A stretch of DNA of 64,000 nucleotides from Agapetus fuscipes. Taxonomy: Eukaryota > Arthropoda > Insecta > Trichoptera > Glossosomatidae. The notes under the pieces were generated by a model that worked only from the letters and a program-made list of their open reading frames with translations, was not told the origin of the DNA and ran no database searches. How positions within the stretch are numbered: the first letter of the stretch is position 1; each line of letters starts with the position of its first letter. Shown piece after piece: positions 43,650 through 53,999 of this stretch. The stretch is taken from the NCBI GenBank assembly GCA_951799405.1, contig OX637345.1, positions 2,542,001-2,606,000 of the forward strand, given 5' to 3'. The translations under genes and the position numbers were made by a program.

Positions 43650-43755
43650 GGTTACTCGACTGTAAAAATTGGTTTACTTGGTTAACGCTGTTATGTCACC
43701 CCTGTTTCAGAGATGGTCGGTAAAAGTTGAAGGTTCATTTGAGATTTAGGGTATG
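43650..43755 (+). repeat. E1 tail, 5' piece
   Basis: CTGTAAAAATTGGTTTACTT to TTCATTTGAGATTTAG. Confidence 0.6.
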
Positions 43756-43927
43756 TTGCACCAACCTCCAATCACTGTTTGATTGCTTCATTCTGGTGAG
43801 GACCTCGGTTCAATATTTCTCGGAAGTGGGTAATAATATGATGGAATTTGAACAGGAAAGATGATGTACATCAGCTGATTTAAATTTTTTAATTTGTTGA
43901 GAGAAATCACCCTTAATTTTGATTTTT

Positions 43928-44146
43928 GCCTGCGTTATCCCCGAAGGGGTCGCATGTGGCGATTCGGGACTTATTTATTTTTACGGGTAAGAGTGCCGGC
44001 CTTACACCAACCACTTTCAGTTGAAGTGGAAGTTTCCCAGCTTCCGGGGGGGATGGTTATCATTTATTGTGAAGGCTGAGTAAACCCTGAGATCGAACCC
44101 TTGCTCTCGGCATGGAATGCAAGCATTCTACCAATTGAGCTACTTC
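43928..44146 (-). repeat. SINE-C, near full length
   Basis: Head TAGCTCAATTGGTAGAATGC, B box GGTTCGATCTC, body and GCGACCCCTTCGGGGATAAC. The usual final ~30 bases are missing. Confidence 0.8.
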
Positions 44147-44211
44147 CAATAAAATGTTTTTCCACGATTTCTCAACTCATTGAATCAGTACTCGAAGTCG
44201 AAGAAAAAGCC

Positions 44212-44247
44212 CTGAAGAAGTCAGTCGTACGTCACTGACGAAACGTA
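44212..44247 (+). ncRNA. Hammerhead-like motif
   Basis: CTGAAGA, one base, stem GTCAGT/ACTGAC (six perfect pairs, 8-base loop), then GAAACGTAG. Same architecture as in the Penelope arm at 2038-2071. Confidence 0.4.
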
Positions 44248-44330
44248 GCAGCCTTACAAAAAGAAAAAAAGAATAAAGCAGCCTACAATTATTGAAAATG
44301 GTCTACAAGCCCGGAAGGATGGAGACATCA

Positions 44331-44350
44331 TCATCATCATCATCATCATC
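44331..44350. repeat. (CAT)n microsatellite
   Basis: Nine ATC/CAT units; resembles the tail of the L2-type end at 22939-22955, but no LINE sequence precedes it. Confidence 0.7.
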
Positions 44351-44704
44351 TGAAGCCGGCCATGAAAGCCTAAAAACACTTGTAGTAGGTACTTATTTAG
44401 TTTTACCTTTAGGGTGGTGCATATGATATCTATGCAACTTAGACTATTGCTTAAAAAGATTACCAACTCCAAAGACGCACTTGGTTATTGCGAATTCATT
44501 ACCAATCATTTAAAACAAAACGACTGATTTGATCAACCCAACAATTTGTCGATTCACCGCGGCGAGAGAAACCGTGGATAATCTCTAAAACTATTAAGAT
44601 GGTTACGTGACAACTTACTTTTATTTTAGAAATTTACTTGCAATTATTATTCGACTTAATTATAAAAAAATGCGTTCTATTAGTTAAAAATATATTGACA
44701 TTTA

Positions 44705-44905
44705 AGTCCGGTCGAGAGCTCAGTTGGTAGAGTGCTTGCATTCCATGCCGTGAGCCCGGGTTCGAATCCCACCGAGGGTGTCAGAAGTGATTTCCCGTTT
44801 CGGTTTTTATTTCAAACCCAAAAATAAAATACTGGCAAGGTTTACTCAGCCTTCATAAGAAATGATTACCAGCTGGGAAATCCCCACTTCAACTGAAGTG
44901 ATTTG
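44705..44905 (+). repeat. SINE-C with well-kept tRNA-like head
   Basis: GGTCGAGAGCTCAGTTGGTA, GGGTTCGAATCCCACC, then TTTCCCGTTTCGGTTTTTAT and the body up to CCACTTCAACTGAAGTG. The head could fold as a tRNA-like cloverleaf, but the context is clearly SINE. Confidence 0.82.
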
Positions 44906-44914
44906 CGTTTTTTT

Positions 44915-45168
44915 TTTAAATAAATAGGAATGCAGTTCACCAACCTATTATGCCTGGCCAGAAACAGGTATTTATATCATCAATTAATAATTCATTAGAT
45001 ATCGTTTATTTGAATGAATTAATAATTAATAATTACCCAATAACATCTGTTGAACCAATGTTAAAGTGATGGTCAAATGACCCAGGCGGGGATCGAACCA
45101 ACGTTATTCTATTCCAAATACGCTAGAAAGATCAGCCCGCTTGGCCCCCTCGGCCATAACACCGACAA
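44915..45168 (-). repeat. SINE-D, full length
   Basis: Minus-strand head TTATGGCCGAGGGGGCCAAG, B box GGTTCGATCCCCGCC, CATTTGACCATCACTTTAAC, an AT-rich insert, and the tail CTGGCCAGGCATAATAGG. Confidence 0.8.
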
Positions 45169-45485
45169 CTGCGTTTGCGTAAGAAAACGTGTAGATTACA
45201 CACAAACAAGTATCTTTTGATGTTTGACGTCGACGAGATTCCAAAAAGAAAAAAATATCACGATTTTTCTATTTTCCCCCTGTTGAAGCGTTAGGCTGTC
45301 CCCCTTACCTGTAAAAATAAATGAATTGCACACGCCGGGTACTGTTTGTAAACTATATTTAGCCTATGTCGTCTATATTATAGTTTAGAAGTGCATGGTT
45401 GCGAATTAAACCTGTATTAGGAGATCAGTGCATCCCAAACTTTTTTCGACGAGGGGACCATTAAAATCTAATTAATTATTTGTGT

Positions 45486-45797
45486 TGCTTGACTTATAGG
45501 TTGGCATGAGGCTGACCATCTAAATCTGGAATTTGAAGATGATGTACATCAGCTGATTTATGTATATGCAACCAAATTTTTGATTTCAGTATTATGCAAT
45601 GTTATTGCAATACAATTATAAATTATAAATTACCTTTTTCTGGCCAGGCAGAATAAGGTGGTGAATTGCATTTCTCTTCAGATATCTGTTTAAAAAAAAT
45701 AAACCCTGCAACTTTGCCGGTAGCATTGGTAAATTAAACCATTTTTACAGTATGATATTGGTGGTCAGCCTCATACGAACGAAGTGAAGGAATTATT
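45486..45797. repeat. Two E1-tail scraps around a SINE-D tail
   Basis: Plus scrap 45486-45522 (CTTGACTTATAGGTTGGCAT). Minus scrap 45703-45797 (AACCCTGCAACTTTGCCGG to GGTGGTCAGCCTCATACG). Confidence 0.6.
45635..45700 (+). repeat. SINE-D tail fragment
   Basis: TTTCTGGCCAGGCAGAATAA and GGTGAATTGCATTTCTC. Confidence 0.6.
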
Positions 45798-45904
45798 AAA
45801 ATTGGACCATTATTTTTTAAGGAAGCCTGTGCGGGACGCTCCCTAGATTTTAGAGACTCTACGGGTCTATGACACTTGTTATAGGGCCGCAGAGGTGTTG
45901 GTAT

Positions 45905-46290
45905 GTGGCAGTTGTCCTTTTTAGTTGTCCTTTGTAGAATTTAAGTTGTGTCTCACAGTACATAGGGTCCTGAACGGCACGGCACCCCCATGTCTCGCTG
46001 AGCTATGTTCTGTCGATAAGCCTTCAAAACAACCACTACGCTCTGCCCTCACTGCTGTCAACAAGGTCATAGTGCCCAAAAGAGCGAACACATCAAATTT
46101 TGCAGACAGGAGCTTTGCGGTGGCCGGGCCGGTTGCCTGGAACAATTTGCCCGTCGGTGATCGCGCGAATCAGCCTACCACCACCTTCAGAAAGGGACTG
46201 AAGTCACTGCTTTTCTCCAGAAGCCATGGCGCCTTTGAGATGGTCCTGGACCATTAAATGGCGCCACAGGAAAGAAATCATCCATCATCT
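45905..46290 (+). pseudogene. L2-like LINE ORF2 C-terminus, second family
   Basis: Reads FKLCLTVHRVLNGTAPPCLA, a serine/lysine-rich linker, RSFAVAGPVAWNNLPVGDR and FRKGLKSLLFSR, then a stop and a 3' end with GGCGCCACAGGAAAGAAATC. The frame is open over about 110 residues, less damaged than the other L2 pieces. Confidence 0.8.
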
Positions 46291-46827
46291 TATCCGGTTG
46301 CAGGGTCGTTAGCTGCGCAGTGCTGCGGTGTGTTGCGTTTGGTTGCTTTGGTTGAGAATCACTGATCTAGACCCCAATCTAAGTTGCAGACTAGCATTTA
46401 GCTGATCACAGCCGACTGGGGAAAGTCGCAACTACGGGAATCATTAAAGTGAAATTATCCGACAGAGATAAAGGCCGCATGGGCATGAAAGCCAATGCGT
46501 TCAGTATAGACAAGCGATTACTATAGGCTACTTCCTATAATCTATAATATTGCTATGATTTAAACTGGGTTCAATTTATTTATTTATTTATTTACGGCAA
46601 CCGCCTTTTACAAAATAAGTACATATTAAGGGAGTTTATAGGTACAAAACAACAAAAAACAAGAAAATACAAGAATAAAAAACGTATGAAACATTACGGT
46701 AAAAGATAAAAGACAAACTAAGAAAAGAAAAGAAAAAATAAACCTATGTATAAACAGTGGGTTAGAAGCAAAGCAAATACTGCAAAAACTATTCAAATTT
46801 CATTAATAAAATATTAATTTAATAAAG

Positions 46828-46905
46828 ATTGCGGTCCGTAGTCCAGTGGTAACACTTCGGACTCGTGAATGGAAGGTTGTGGGTTCGACTCCCGGCGGAG
46901 CACAA
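46828..46905 (+). repeat. SINE-B head
   Basis: GCGGTCCGTAGTCCAGTGGT to GGGTTCGACTCCCGGCGGAG, then joins an inverted SINE-D tail. Confidence 0.8.
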
Positions 46906-46912
46906 AAAATAA

Positions 46913-47040
46913 AAAAAATAGATTTGTGAAGAGCAATGCAATTCACCAACCTATTCTTCCTGGCCAGAAACAGGTGTTTATATCATAAATTAATAATTCA
47001 TTAATATTAATTTTAATGAATTATTAATTAATAAATACTG
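46913..47040 (-). repeat. SINE-D tail joined to a SINE-B head
   Basis: Inverted CTGGCCAGGAAGAATAGG tail plus the same AT-rich segment as at 44980-45040. Confidence 0.65.
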
Positions 47041-47049
47041 TAAAGATCT

Positions 47050-48787
47050 GACTCCATCTATATTCGTTTATACATCCGTAATTCTATACAAAGTATAATA
47101 TATCTTTCTATGGCACTTAAAAACTTGGAACAAAAAAAGGTACCCTCATAAAAAAAACTTTGAGCTGTCCTTGACAACTCCATTGCTGGGTTGAATTCAG
47201 TTTCGTTCTGAATCCGTGGGTGACGTGTCTCTTCTGTGTAAAATCATTAGATAAAATCCTGAAAATTGCTGTTTAATATTTGATTTGTGGGTGTTTGTGT
47301 GGAGATGGAGCTGAAAATGGACCTGAGATGCTGCCGGGAGAAAATAATTAGGCTGATTGCACTAAAAATAACTAATGTCGCGACAATTAATACAAACTTA
47401 AAACCAGTGACGTGTTCCTGTTCCGTGAGTAAAGCGGTTTGCACAATTATTTTTCTACCATTCGAATTTCGATTGGTTAAGGCATTATTTATGGGGATGT
47501 GGAAAGGTCTTTCGTAGTCTGTGCTTCGGGTCTTCCACCCTTATCGGGTTTTCCCGATATTGAGGTGTACCAGGAACAGGTTATGGAGTAGATATTTCCA
47601 CAAATATTGTTTTGCCAGGTTTTCTTTATTTTGGCATCTGTCTCGGGTCTACTTGGCCGGACTTGCTGAGCATCAGACGGTGCCATGGTATTGCGAATTT
47701 TGGTAGAATGATGGGGTAAATTAGAAGCTGTCTTCTCTAACAAAAGCAGCTTGGAATAGAGTATGGAGTAGGCGCGCGTTAAGTTTTGGTAACGGGAATG
47801 CTGAAATATCCGACCCAGTGGGGTAACACTTAGTCGAAGCTGGTGACAAGACTTCCTTTCCTTTTGCCAAGAATTAGCGTGCTAAAGTCCTGTGACGTTT
47901 CTTTGGTGAAGAAGGGGAGCGTTGAGCTTGTAATTCGATCGAAGAACCCTACTCCAGAGGTCGCAAGTCCTCTGGCTTCTCCATTGAAGCTAGCAGGCAG
48001 ATTTTCTACTCTATATATGGGGTGGGTGGAGGTAGATTTTGCATATTATTATAAATTTATTATACGTATTACTTTTAAACGAAATGTAATTTATTCATAT
48101 TGATATTATTTTGTAAATCTATGTAATCTGTTAAATAATAAGACTAACAAAAATTAACAAATCAATTAACTTGTTTTGTCCGCGATTTGCGTCCCCCCTT
48201 TTCCTTGTTCCTCGTTTTGTATACGCCTTTGAATACGTTGACTGCCATATTTTTTTTCTATACGCCGTGACCTTGCCAGAGCGAGTTCTAGTAACTTCAC
48301 AGAACACAAAATCCCATTAAAAATGAAAGTCACTTGTTTTAAAATCGGTTTTAATATCATATAGTCATTTTGCATTACACGTAGCTTAAATCTCATAAGT
48401 TTTTTTAATAATTATAATTTTGAACTTACAATTTTGTTAGAAAATGCGTATGTTCCACACCAAACGATAACGAATTTGGGTTTGCCACTAAAGTAGATTT
48501 TGAAACGGTAAAACAAAAAATCACACAACGTTCCTTTTCATTATCTTCCACACGACGAGGAGTCCTAACCTTAGCTAGACGATCACACAAATGGCCAAAA
48601 CTACGACGACCTTCGAGGAGGCAGCGAGGGATATTTACCAGTTCCAGTACGAGCAGTACCAGCATCCACAAGGATTCCTAGATCTCTGATCTACCTTCAC
48701 CTTCATCATGGACCAAGGACTAAGGTCTTCAACAATCTCTCTCAGAGGGAAGATCTCCCCATTTCCATTTCCTTCATTAGGGGGGGG
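47050..48787. other. Unassigned stretch, part with near-coding composition
   Basis: 47280-48020 and 48500-48720 are less AT-rich than neighbours. The minus frame at 48426-48671 reads LLEGRRSFGHLCDRLAKVRT, but I cannot tie it to a family. It might be old transposon coding sequence. Confidence 0.35.
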
Positions 48788-48931
48788 AACTCTACAATAC
48801 CCAGTAACATCTGTTGAACCAGGGTCAAAATTATGGTCAAATGACCCAAGCGGGGATCGAACCAACGTTGCTCTATTCCAAACACGCCAGAAAGATCAGC
48901 CCACTTGGTCCCCTCGGCCATAACACCGACA
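48788..48931 (-). repeat. SINE-D 5' half
   Basis: Minus strand: GTTATGGCCGAGGGGACCAA, B box GGTTCGATCCCCGC, TTTTGACCCTGGTTCAAC. It abuts the headless SINE-B at 48932. Confidence 0.8.
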
Positions 48932-49078
48932 TTTATATTTTCAAATTTGCTCTTCGCTGGGTTGAAAAATTCATAAATCATTACGAAAGACCGGTCATCA
49001 AAAGGTCCATCCAGCCTTACAACAACTGGGTCTTGCTTGAGAATTGGCGCTTCGTAGCGACGACGACCAAGCTCGTAA
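48932..49078 (+). repeat. SINE-B without its head
   Basis: Starts abruptly at ATTTATATTTTCAAATTTGC, right after an inverted SINE-D head, and runs to the usual junction with SINE-C. Confidence 0.8.
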
Positions 49079-49079
49079 A

Positions 49080-49345
49080 AAGGTCGATAGCTCAATTCGT
49101 AGAATGCTTGCATTCCATGCTGAGAGCAAGGGTTCAATCTCAAAGGTTTACTCAGCCTTCACAAGAAATGAGAACCAGCCCCCCCGGGAGCTGGGAAAAC
49201 CCCACCTTAACTGAAAGTGGTTGATGTGAGGCCGGCCCCCTTACCCGTAAAAATAAATAGGTCCCGAATCGCCACATGCGACATCTTAGGGGATAACGCT
49301 GGCAAGAAGTTACACTATATGTGTAGCTTAGTTGCGTAGTTACGT
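49080..49345 (+). repeat. SINE-C, second half of a dimer
   Basis: Head GGTCGATAGCTCAATTCGTA, B box GGTTCAATCTC, intact body and end TGTGTAGCTTAGTTGCG. Preceded by a headless SINE-B. Confidence 0.85.
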
Positions 49346-49569
49346 TGCGGTTATTTATTTTGCACCATATATTTTTATATTCACCGAACCCTGTAACACA
49401 TTTTATTATTTATTTATTTTTCCTTTTGATGGACCATTTTATTTACCCCACAACTTCAGTTGTAATTGCATCCTCCGAAATACAATCAAAGCCTTCCCCT
49501 ACATCATAACCTGGTGTAGGTTTCAATTTGAATCAGTAATAACTAATAGGATATCCTCAAATCCCAACC

Positions 49570-50205
49570 TGCAATCTAGCCTCTAGCTAGGCCGTAGCTA
49601 TCTACCTGGTAGCTACCTAACTACCCTTGAACTGTCTACCAGGTAGCCACATATCCTTCCACTTATCTCTGACTTTCCTGTAGCTACCTATCCTTCCACT
49701 TATCTCTGACTTTCCTGTAGCTATCTACCAGGTAGCTACCTTACTACCCTTGAGCCGTCTACCGGGTAGGTACCTATCCTTCAACTTATCTCTGACTTTC
49801 CTGTAGCTATCTACCGCGTAGCTACCTCACTACCCTCTTGCTATCTACAAGGTACCTTTCTTCTGTCGGTTTCTTCTAGCGTGTATCTGCTTACTCTATC
49901 TGCTGCGTGGATACCTATCTAAACAAAAGTACTAATTGGATTGCTAGCTTTCCTCAAACTATTGTCTACCCACGAAAGTACTACGTTGCGGGTAGATACT
50001 CTCAAATTATCTACTAGTTAGCTACCCTACGTTATAATTGTTAAATGGGTAGAGCTTTCCTCAAAGTATTTCCTTCCTACCACATAGTTATCTACCATGT
50101 AGCTACCTACCCTCTGTCTATCTACTGGGTTTCTTCCTACTTGTACAACTTTTAACTGGGAATACTCAAACTATTATCTACCTACCCCATGGCTACAAGT
50201 ATCTA
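49570..50205. repeat. Degenerate CTACC/GGTAG tandem array, part 1
   Basis: Units of about 15-70 bases built on CTATCTACCAGGTAGCTACC. Larger near-copies such as TATCCTTCCACTTATCTCTGACTTTCCTGTAGC occur three times. GGTAGCTACC is self-complementary, so the array can form many small hairpins. Confidence 0.8.
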
Positions 50206-50322
50206 GTCAACGACGTTACCATGTTGAAAGCACCGGTTCCCATGGATCACCGAAGTTAAGCAACATTGGGCGCGGTCAGTACTTGGATGGGTAACCGCTC
50301 AGGTACACCGCGTGTCGTTGGC
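50206..50322 (+). pseudogene. Diverged full-length 5S rRNA copy fused to a SINE
   Basis: The 5S sequence is recognisable end to end. It carries changes in the start (GTCAACGACGTTACC), in the loop (CCCATGGATCACC where the others have CTCGTCCGATCACC) and in the 3' part (GTAACCGCTCAGGTACACC). There is no T-run terminator. A SINE-B head begins about seven bases after its end, so it is probably the 5' part of a chimeric retroposon. Confidence 0.8.
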
Positions 50323-50329
50323 ATCTTGG

Positions 50330-50625
50330 ACCGGTCCGTAGTCCGTAGTGGCAACACTTTGGACTCGTAAATGGAAGGTTGTGGATTCGGATCCCGGCGG
50401 AGCACAAAAATATACCATTTATATTTCGAATGTGCTCTTCGCTGGGTTGAAAAATTCATAAACCTTTACCAAAGACCGGTCACTGAAAGGTCCATCCAAT
50501 CTTACAACAACTGGGTCTTGCTTGAGAATTGGCGCTTTCTACAGCGACGACTGTTTTTGTGTGACACACACAAAAACAGCGCTCACCAAATAAATCATCC
50601 TAATATTATTATTATTATCTACCGT
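50330..50625 (+). repeat. SINE-B fused after a 5S copy
   Basis: ACCGGTCCGTAGTCCGTAGT (a small duplication in the A box), B box GGATTCGGATCCC, full body and (ATT)n tail. It starts right after the 5S-derived segment and lies within the CTACC array. Confidence 0.85.
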
Positions 50626-50871
50626 GTATCTCAAAATATCTACTGCGTAGCTACTAGCTACCTATCTTTCCTTGATCTACGTTCTACATACTCTATGATA
50701 TACCGTGAAGCTACCTACCTTCAAACTATCTACTCGTGAGCTATCTACTACTCGTAACTATCAACCGAGTAGCTACCTACCTCCTAAACTACTCTCTACC
50801 TACCTCACGGTTATCTACCGCAAACAGACCGCAAAGCTATCTACCCCATAATTATTAGTCGGGTTCCCTCC
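50626..50871. repeat. CTACC/GGTAG array, part 2
   Basis: Continues the array after the 5S/SINE-B insertion, with TATCTACCGTG and GTAGCTACCTACC variants. Confidence 0.75.
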
Positions 50872-50999
50872 CCTATTTCGGTTAAGGTCGTCTAGAGTTG
50901 CACTTATGTTGATTCAAGATTGAGGTTTTATGTTGTTAGTTCACATGCGACATGCGCATTTAATAATATGAATCTTTGCAATTTAGATTATAGATTATA
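50872..50999 (+). mobile_element. E1 tail inserted in the CTACC array
   Basis: 5'-truncated at CCTATTTCGGTTAAGGTCG; ends TTTAGATTATAGATTATAGG. Confidence 0.75.
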
Positions 51000-51125
51000 G
51001 GGTAGCTTGCTATCCTCAAACGACCCCATGGCTATCTACCGTATAGCTACTAGCTTTTAAATCATCTACTCGCAAGCTACCCTCTCGCTAGCTACCCGAT
51101 GGATGAAGTAGCCACCCAACAATGG
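51000..51125. repeat. CTACC/GGTAG array, part 3
   Basis: Last units after the E1-tail insertion, ending in GCTAGCTACCCGATGGATG. Confidence 0.7.
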
Positions 51126-51410
51126 GCCCTGTAATAGCTATGGTAATGAGAGCGCACTCCCTTTAGCACCTGATTCACAGTGAATTAAAACTGAGCGAGC
51201 TGGATTGCATACAAATTAAGGGACATCATTTTAAAATACCGTAGCATCAAAGGTAGCTAAGAGGTATATCGGTAATTTCTCTTCTGTAGAAATTTTAAAT
51301 ATTTAATATTAATCCTTTTTTTTTTGTAGATGTTTTGTAAATGTTGCTCTTATTGTTTTTGTTAAGTATTTGTTTGTTTTATGTACTGTATGTAATTAAT
51401 CATTTGTACT

Positions 51411-51603
51411 CCTTGACTTATAGATTAGTATGAGGCTGACCATCCATACTGTAAAAAAATAGTTCACTTTGCCAATGTCACCCCAGTTTCAGGGAAGTTC
51501 GAAAAGAGTGCCAACCTTCCCTGAAACAGGGGGGACATTGGCAAAGTGAACTATTTTCTACAGCATGGGTGGTCAGCCGCATACTAACCTATAAGTCAAG
51601 AAA
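51411..51603. repeat. Head-to-head pair of E1-tail 5' halves
   Basis: Plus half 51411-51508, then minus half 51509-51603; both end at the CCTTGAC boundary, so the pair is a ~95-bp-arm palindrome. Confidence 0.8.
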
Positions 51604-51861
51604 TATACACAAGAAATTACATTTTTGAAATCAAAAAATTATAATATGGATAAACAAATCAAATACAAAATACAAAATGAATGCAATAATATCAACCACC
51701 ATTTTATAGTCAGATAATTTAAAAGCCTGGGCTGCCAACATTGCAGAAAAACACTTATAAAAGTAAATCAGTTGATTTCGCTCGCAGGGAAAACCCTCGT
51801 ATCCCCAATCTTAAAAAACTTTCCTAGGGGGATGAGAACGCAGAATAAAGTTACTTTCGGG

Positions 51862-51935
51862 GAATCTCTTCACAAGCTGAGGGCGCTAATGACCTGCGAC
51901 GAAGGTTCAGGGTTCGATTCCCGAAAGTTGAAAAC
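51862..51935 (+). repeat. tRNA-like B-box segment
   Basis: AGGGTTCGATTCCCGAAAG is a good B box. TTTCGGGGAATC upstream is inverted to GATTCCCGAAA, forming a stem. No copy elsewhere in the window. Confidence 0.3.
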
Positions 51936-52214
51936 GAAAAGGGGTGAACGGAGCACCCTTACACTTGAAAAGTCTTTGAAGGAGCTCCAGAAACACTTAG
52001 GGGGAAGTCTTCTTCCTTTTAATCGACTCAGGATGAAAAACAAAACAATTTTTCAATTTTTATATTAAGTTATTAGGCTTATGATAATCTATAATCTATA
52101 TTGATTAACTAAAACGCACTTTAAATTCACTTTTATATTCTGAATTTGAACTGCGTTTTATTTAATTAATATACAATGGACTTTCACTGTGTAAGCCACC
52201 AAACCCTTAAAAAT

Positions 52215-52442
52215 ATCTATAATCTAAGTTACAAAGAAATATTACATTTCAGATTCATCTTCAATGCATTCCCACAAACATACACGTATTAGTTTACGTT
52301 TAAACATGCCTCGTGTGGACATACAATAGAAAAACTGAATCTCAAAATGAACATAAGCCCTGCAACACTTGCTGACATTGGCAAAGTGAACCATTTTTTA
52401 CAGTATGGGTGGTCAGCCTCATACCAACCTATAAGTCAAGGA
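52215..52442 (-). repeat. E1 tail, internally deleted
   Basis: Missing the AGGGAAGG segment (AACACTTGCTGACATTGG). Confidence 0.8.
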
Positions 52443-52465
52443 ATATCTTGTCTCCAAAAACAGTG

Positions 52466-52711
52466 CAGTACCCTTAGTACGAGTTGCAAAACTTGAGTAA
52501 TGTAAAGTTTACGGCAATTATTAAAGAGTGATTTCCCCCAAAATCTGCCGTTTTTGTTTGTTTGAACTTGATTTTCTTCATCACTGTAACTCTTTTCCTA
52601 AGATCATAAAGTGTAAGAAACAAAAACGGCAGATTTTGGGAGAAATCACTATTTTATATTTTCCGTAAACTTTACTTTTCTCAAGTTTTGCAACTCGTAC
52701 TAAGGGTACTG
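52466..52711. mobile_element. 246-bp inverted-repeat element (MITE)
   Basis: Arms of roughly 90 bp: CAGTACCCTTAGTACGAGTT, TAAAGTTTACGG, AAAATCTGCCGTTTTTGTT, repeated inverted at 52615-52711. Left end abuts an E1 tail region and right end abuts an L2 fragment. No clear target duplication. Confidence 0.75.
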
Positions 52712-53039
52712 GACAATCCCGAATACGCATGCTCATATAAATATAATCGTGCAAACATGTGGGTCTTTAGTCCGCTTCTGAATGAGCTCTCTGGCTCCAT
52801 ATTACGGAGTTTATCTGGCAGGCCGTTGCATACGGTTGAAGCAGCCACCTTGAAGGCTCGATCTCCAAAGACCGTCTTGATATTTCTCCTTGGAAACTGT
52901 ATTTGTCTGCGGCATGATGCGGCTGATGGAAGGGTTGAGGTCCTGTTGCTTGTTGTTGCCGGTGCTATCAGGCTTATGAGATATTTTGGTGCAGTCCCAC
53001 GCAGAGTCTTGCACACTTCGCTGCCTTAGTTCTTGTTTG
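52712..53039 (-). pseudogene. L2-like LINE ORF2 C-terminus
   Basis: On the minus strand: TLRGTAPKYLISLIAPATTS, KTVFGDRAFKVAASTVCNGL and FRSGLKTHMFARLY. It is the same family as 35940-36436, with the AP..WN core changed to AS..CN. It lies directly beside the inverted-repeat element at 52466-52711. Confidence 0.8.
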
Positions 53040-53440
53040 CCGTATAGACCATTCAGCTAATTTTACATGAGCAATGTTTGCATGTGTACTGGACCAATGT
53101 GTCTGATGGAAACAGGAAATTGATTTAAAAAAATATTTGAAACAACTCTCACATTGAATAAGAGATTTAGGCTTACACGGCCGGCTGATGATGCTGGAGT
53201 GAAGTTTTCCGGGATCTGTTGCCGTGGTCTGCAAGATCTTCATCATCATCATACTTCACGCTGAAGAAGCCCATCGTAGAAATGGGCGAAACGTCCGGAA
53301 GCTCCAGCTCCCACAGACCACGGCAACAGATCCCGGAAAACTTCACTCCAACTCTCACATTATCGAGTTTTACATTTTTTATTAGTTCAGATTGTGTAGA
53401 ATTTGATTCTTAAGGCAACTGCATTAAAAAGTCACGTTTG
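53040..53440. repeat. Rep-M, split by the 194-bp insertion
   Basis: ACATGAGCAATGTTTGCATG, CAATGTGTCTGATGGAAAC and AAATTGATTTAAAAA before the insertion, and CACATTATCGAGTTTTACAT after it, match 62325-62525 without interruption. Confidence 0.7.
53156..53349 (+). mobile_element. 194-bp insertion with hammerhead-like motif and 12-bp target duplication
   Basis: It carries a perfect 36-bp inverted repeat (53196-53231 and 53314-53349, GGAGTGAAGTTTTCCGGGAT...). At 53261-53295 there is CTGAAGA, one base, a six-pair stem GCCCAT/ATGGGC and GAAACGT. It is flanked by AACTCTCACATT at 53144-53155 and 53350-53361. An uninterrupted copy of the host sequence at 62448-62465 has this 12-mer once. Penelope-related by its motif; the exact class is an inference. 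Confidence 0.7.
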
Positions 53441-53791
53441 ACAGAATTGGTCTATACGGCAAACAAGAACTGGGGGAGCGAGTCTTGTCAATGGTGAGAG
53501 GATTGGAGGAGTCCTTCGTCCAGGAGTAGACTGAGAAAGGTTGAGGAGGAAGGAAGAATAAGTTATTTATGTTTTGATGATTGTTTTTTAATGCCTGACA
53601 GCTGTCAGTTGGACCTGTGATTGACAGTTGACGATGCTGATTATGTCACTTGTTATCTCAGTAGAGCAGAAGTACTAAATTGTGTTTCAATGTACGAAAA
53701 GGTTAAGTGGATTCGAATGACCTCCGGTTGTTTCAACTGTTGCTATCTTAAACGTTAGTTAAATTATGAGTCGGCGGCAGATTGAAGACAG

Positions 53792-53995
53792 TTCCTTGAC
53801 TTAAAGGTTGGTATGAGGCTGACCACTCATACTGTATAACTTTCCTGGTTCATCCCTGTTTTCAGGGAAGGTCTTCAAGAGTATTTTATCAATCTATCTT
53901 TAATCTTTAATCTAAGTTGCAAAGATATAAAACATTTAAGGTTCAAGTTACATGCATTCCCATAAGCAGACACGTATAAGTTCGCGCTTGCAAAT
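53792..53995. repeat. Inverted pair of E1-tail pieces
   Basis: Plus 5' part (53792-53884) meets a minus 3' part (53893-53995). Confidence 0.75.
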
Positions 53996-53999
53996 CGTG

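Noticed and set aside
44706..44777. Functional tRNA gene
   Set aside because: The A and B boxes are good, but a SINE-C body follows directly and the acceptor stem does not pair cleanly.
48505..48700. Small gene with start ACAAATGGCC on the plus strand
   Set aside because: Only about 32 codons and no splice context; the minus strand reads equally well. Left as unassigned.
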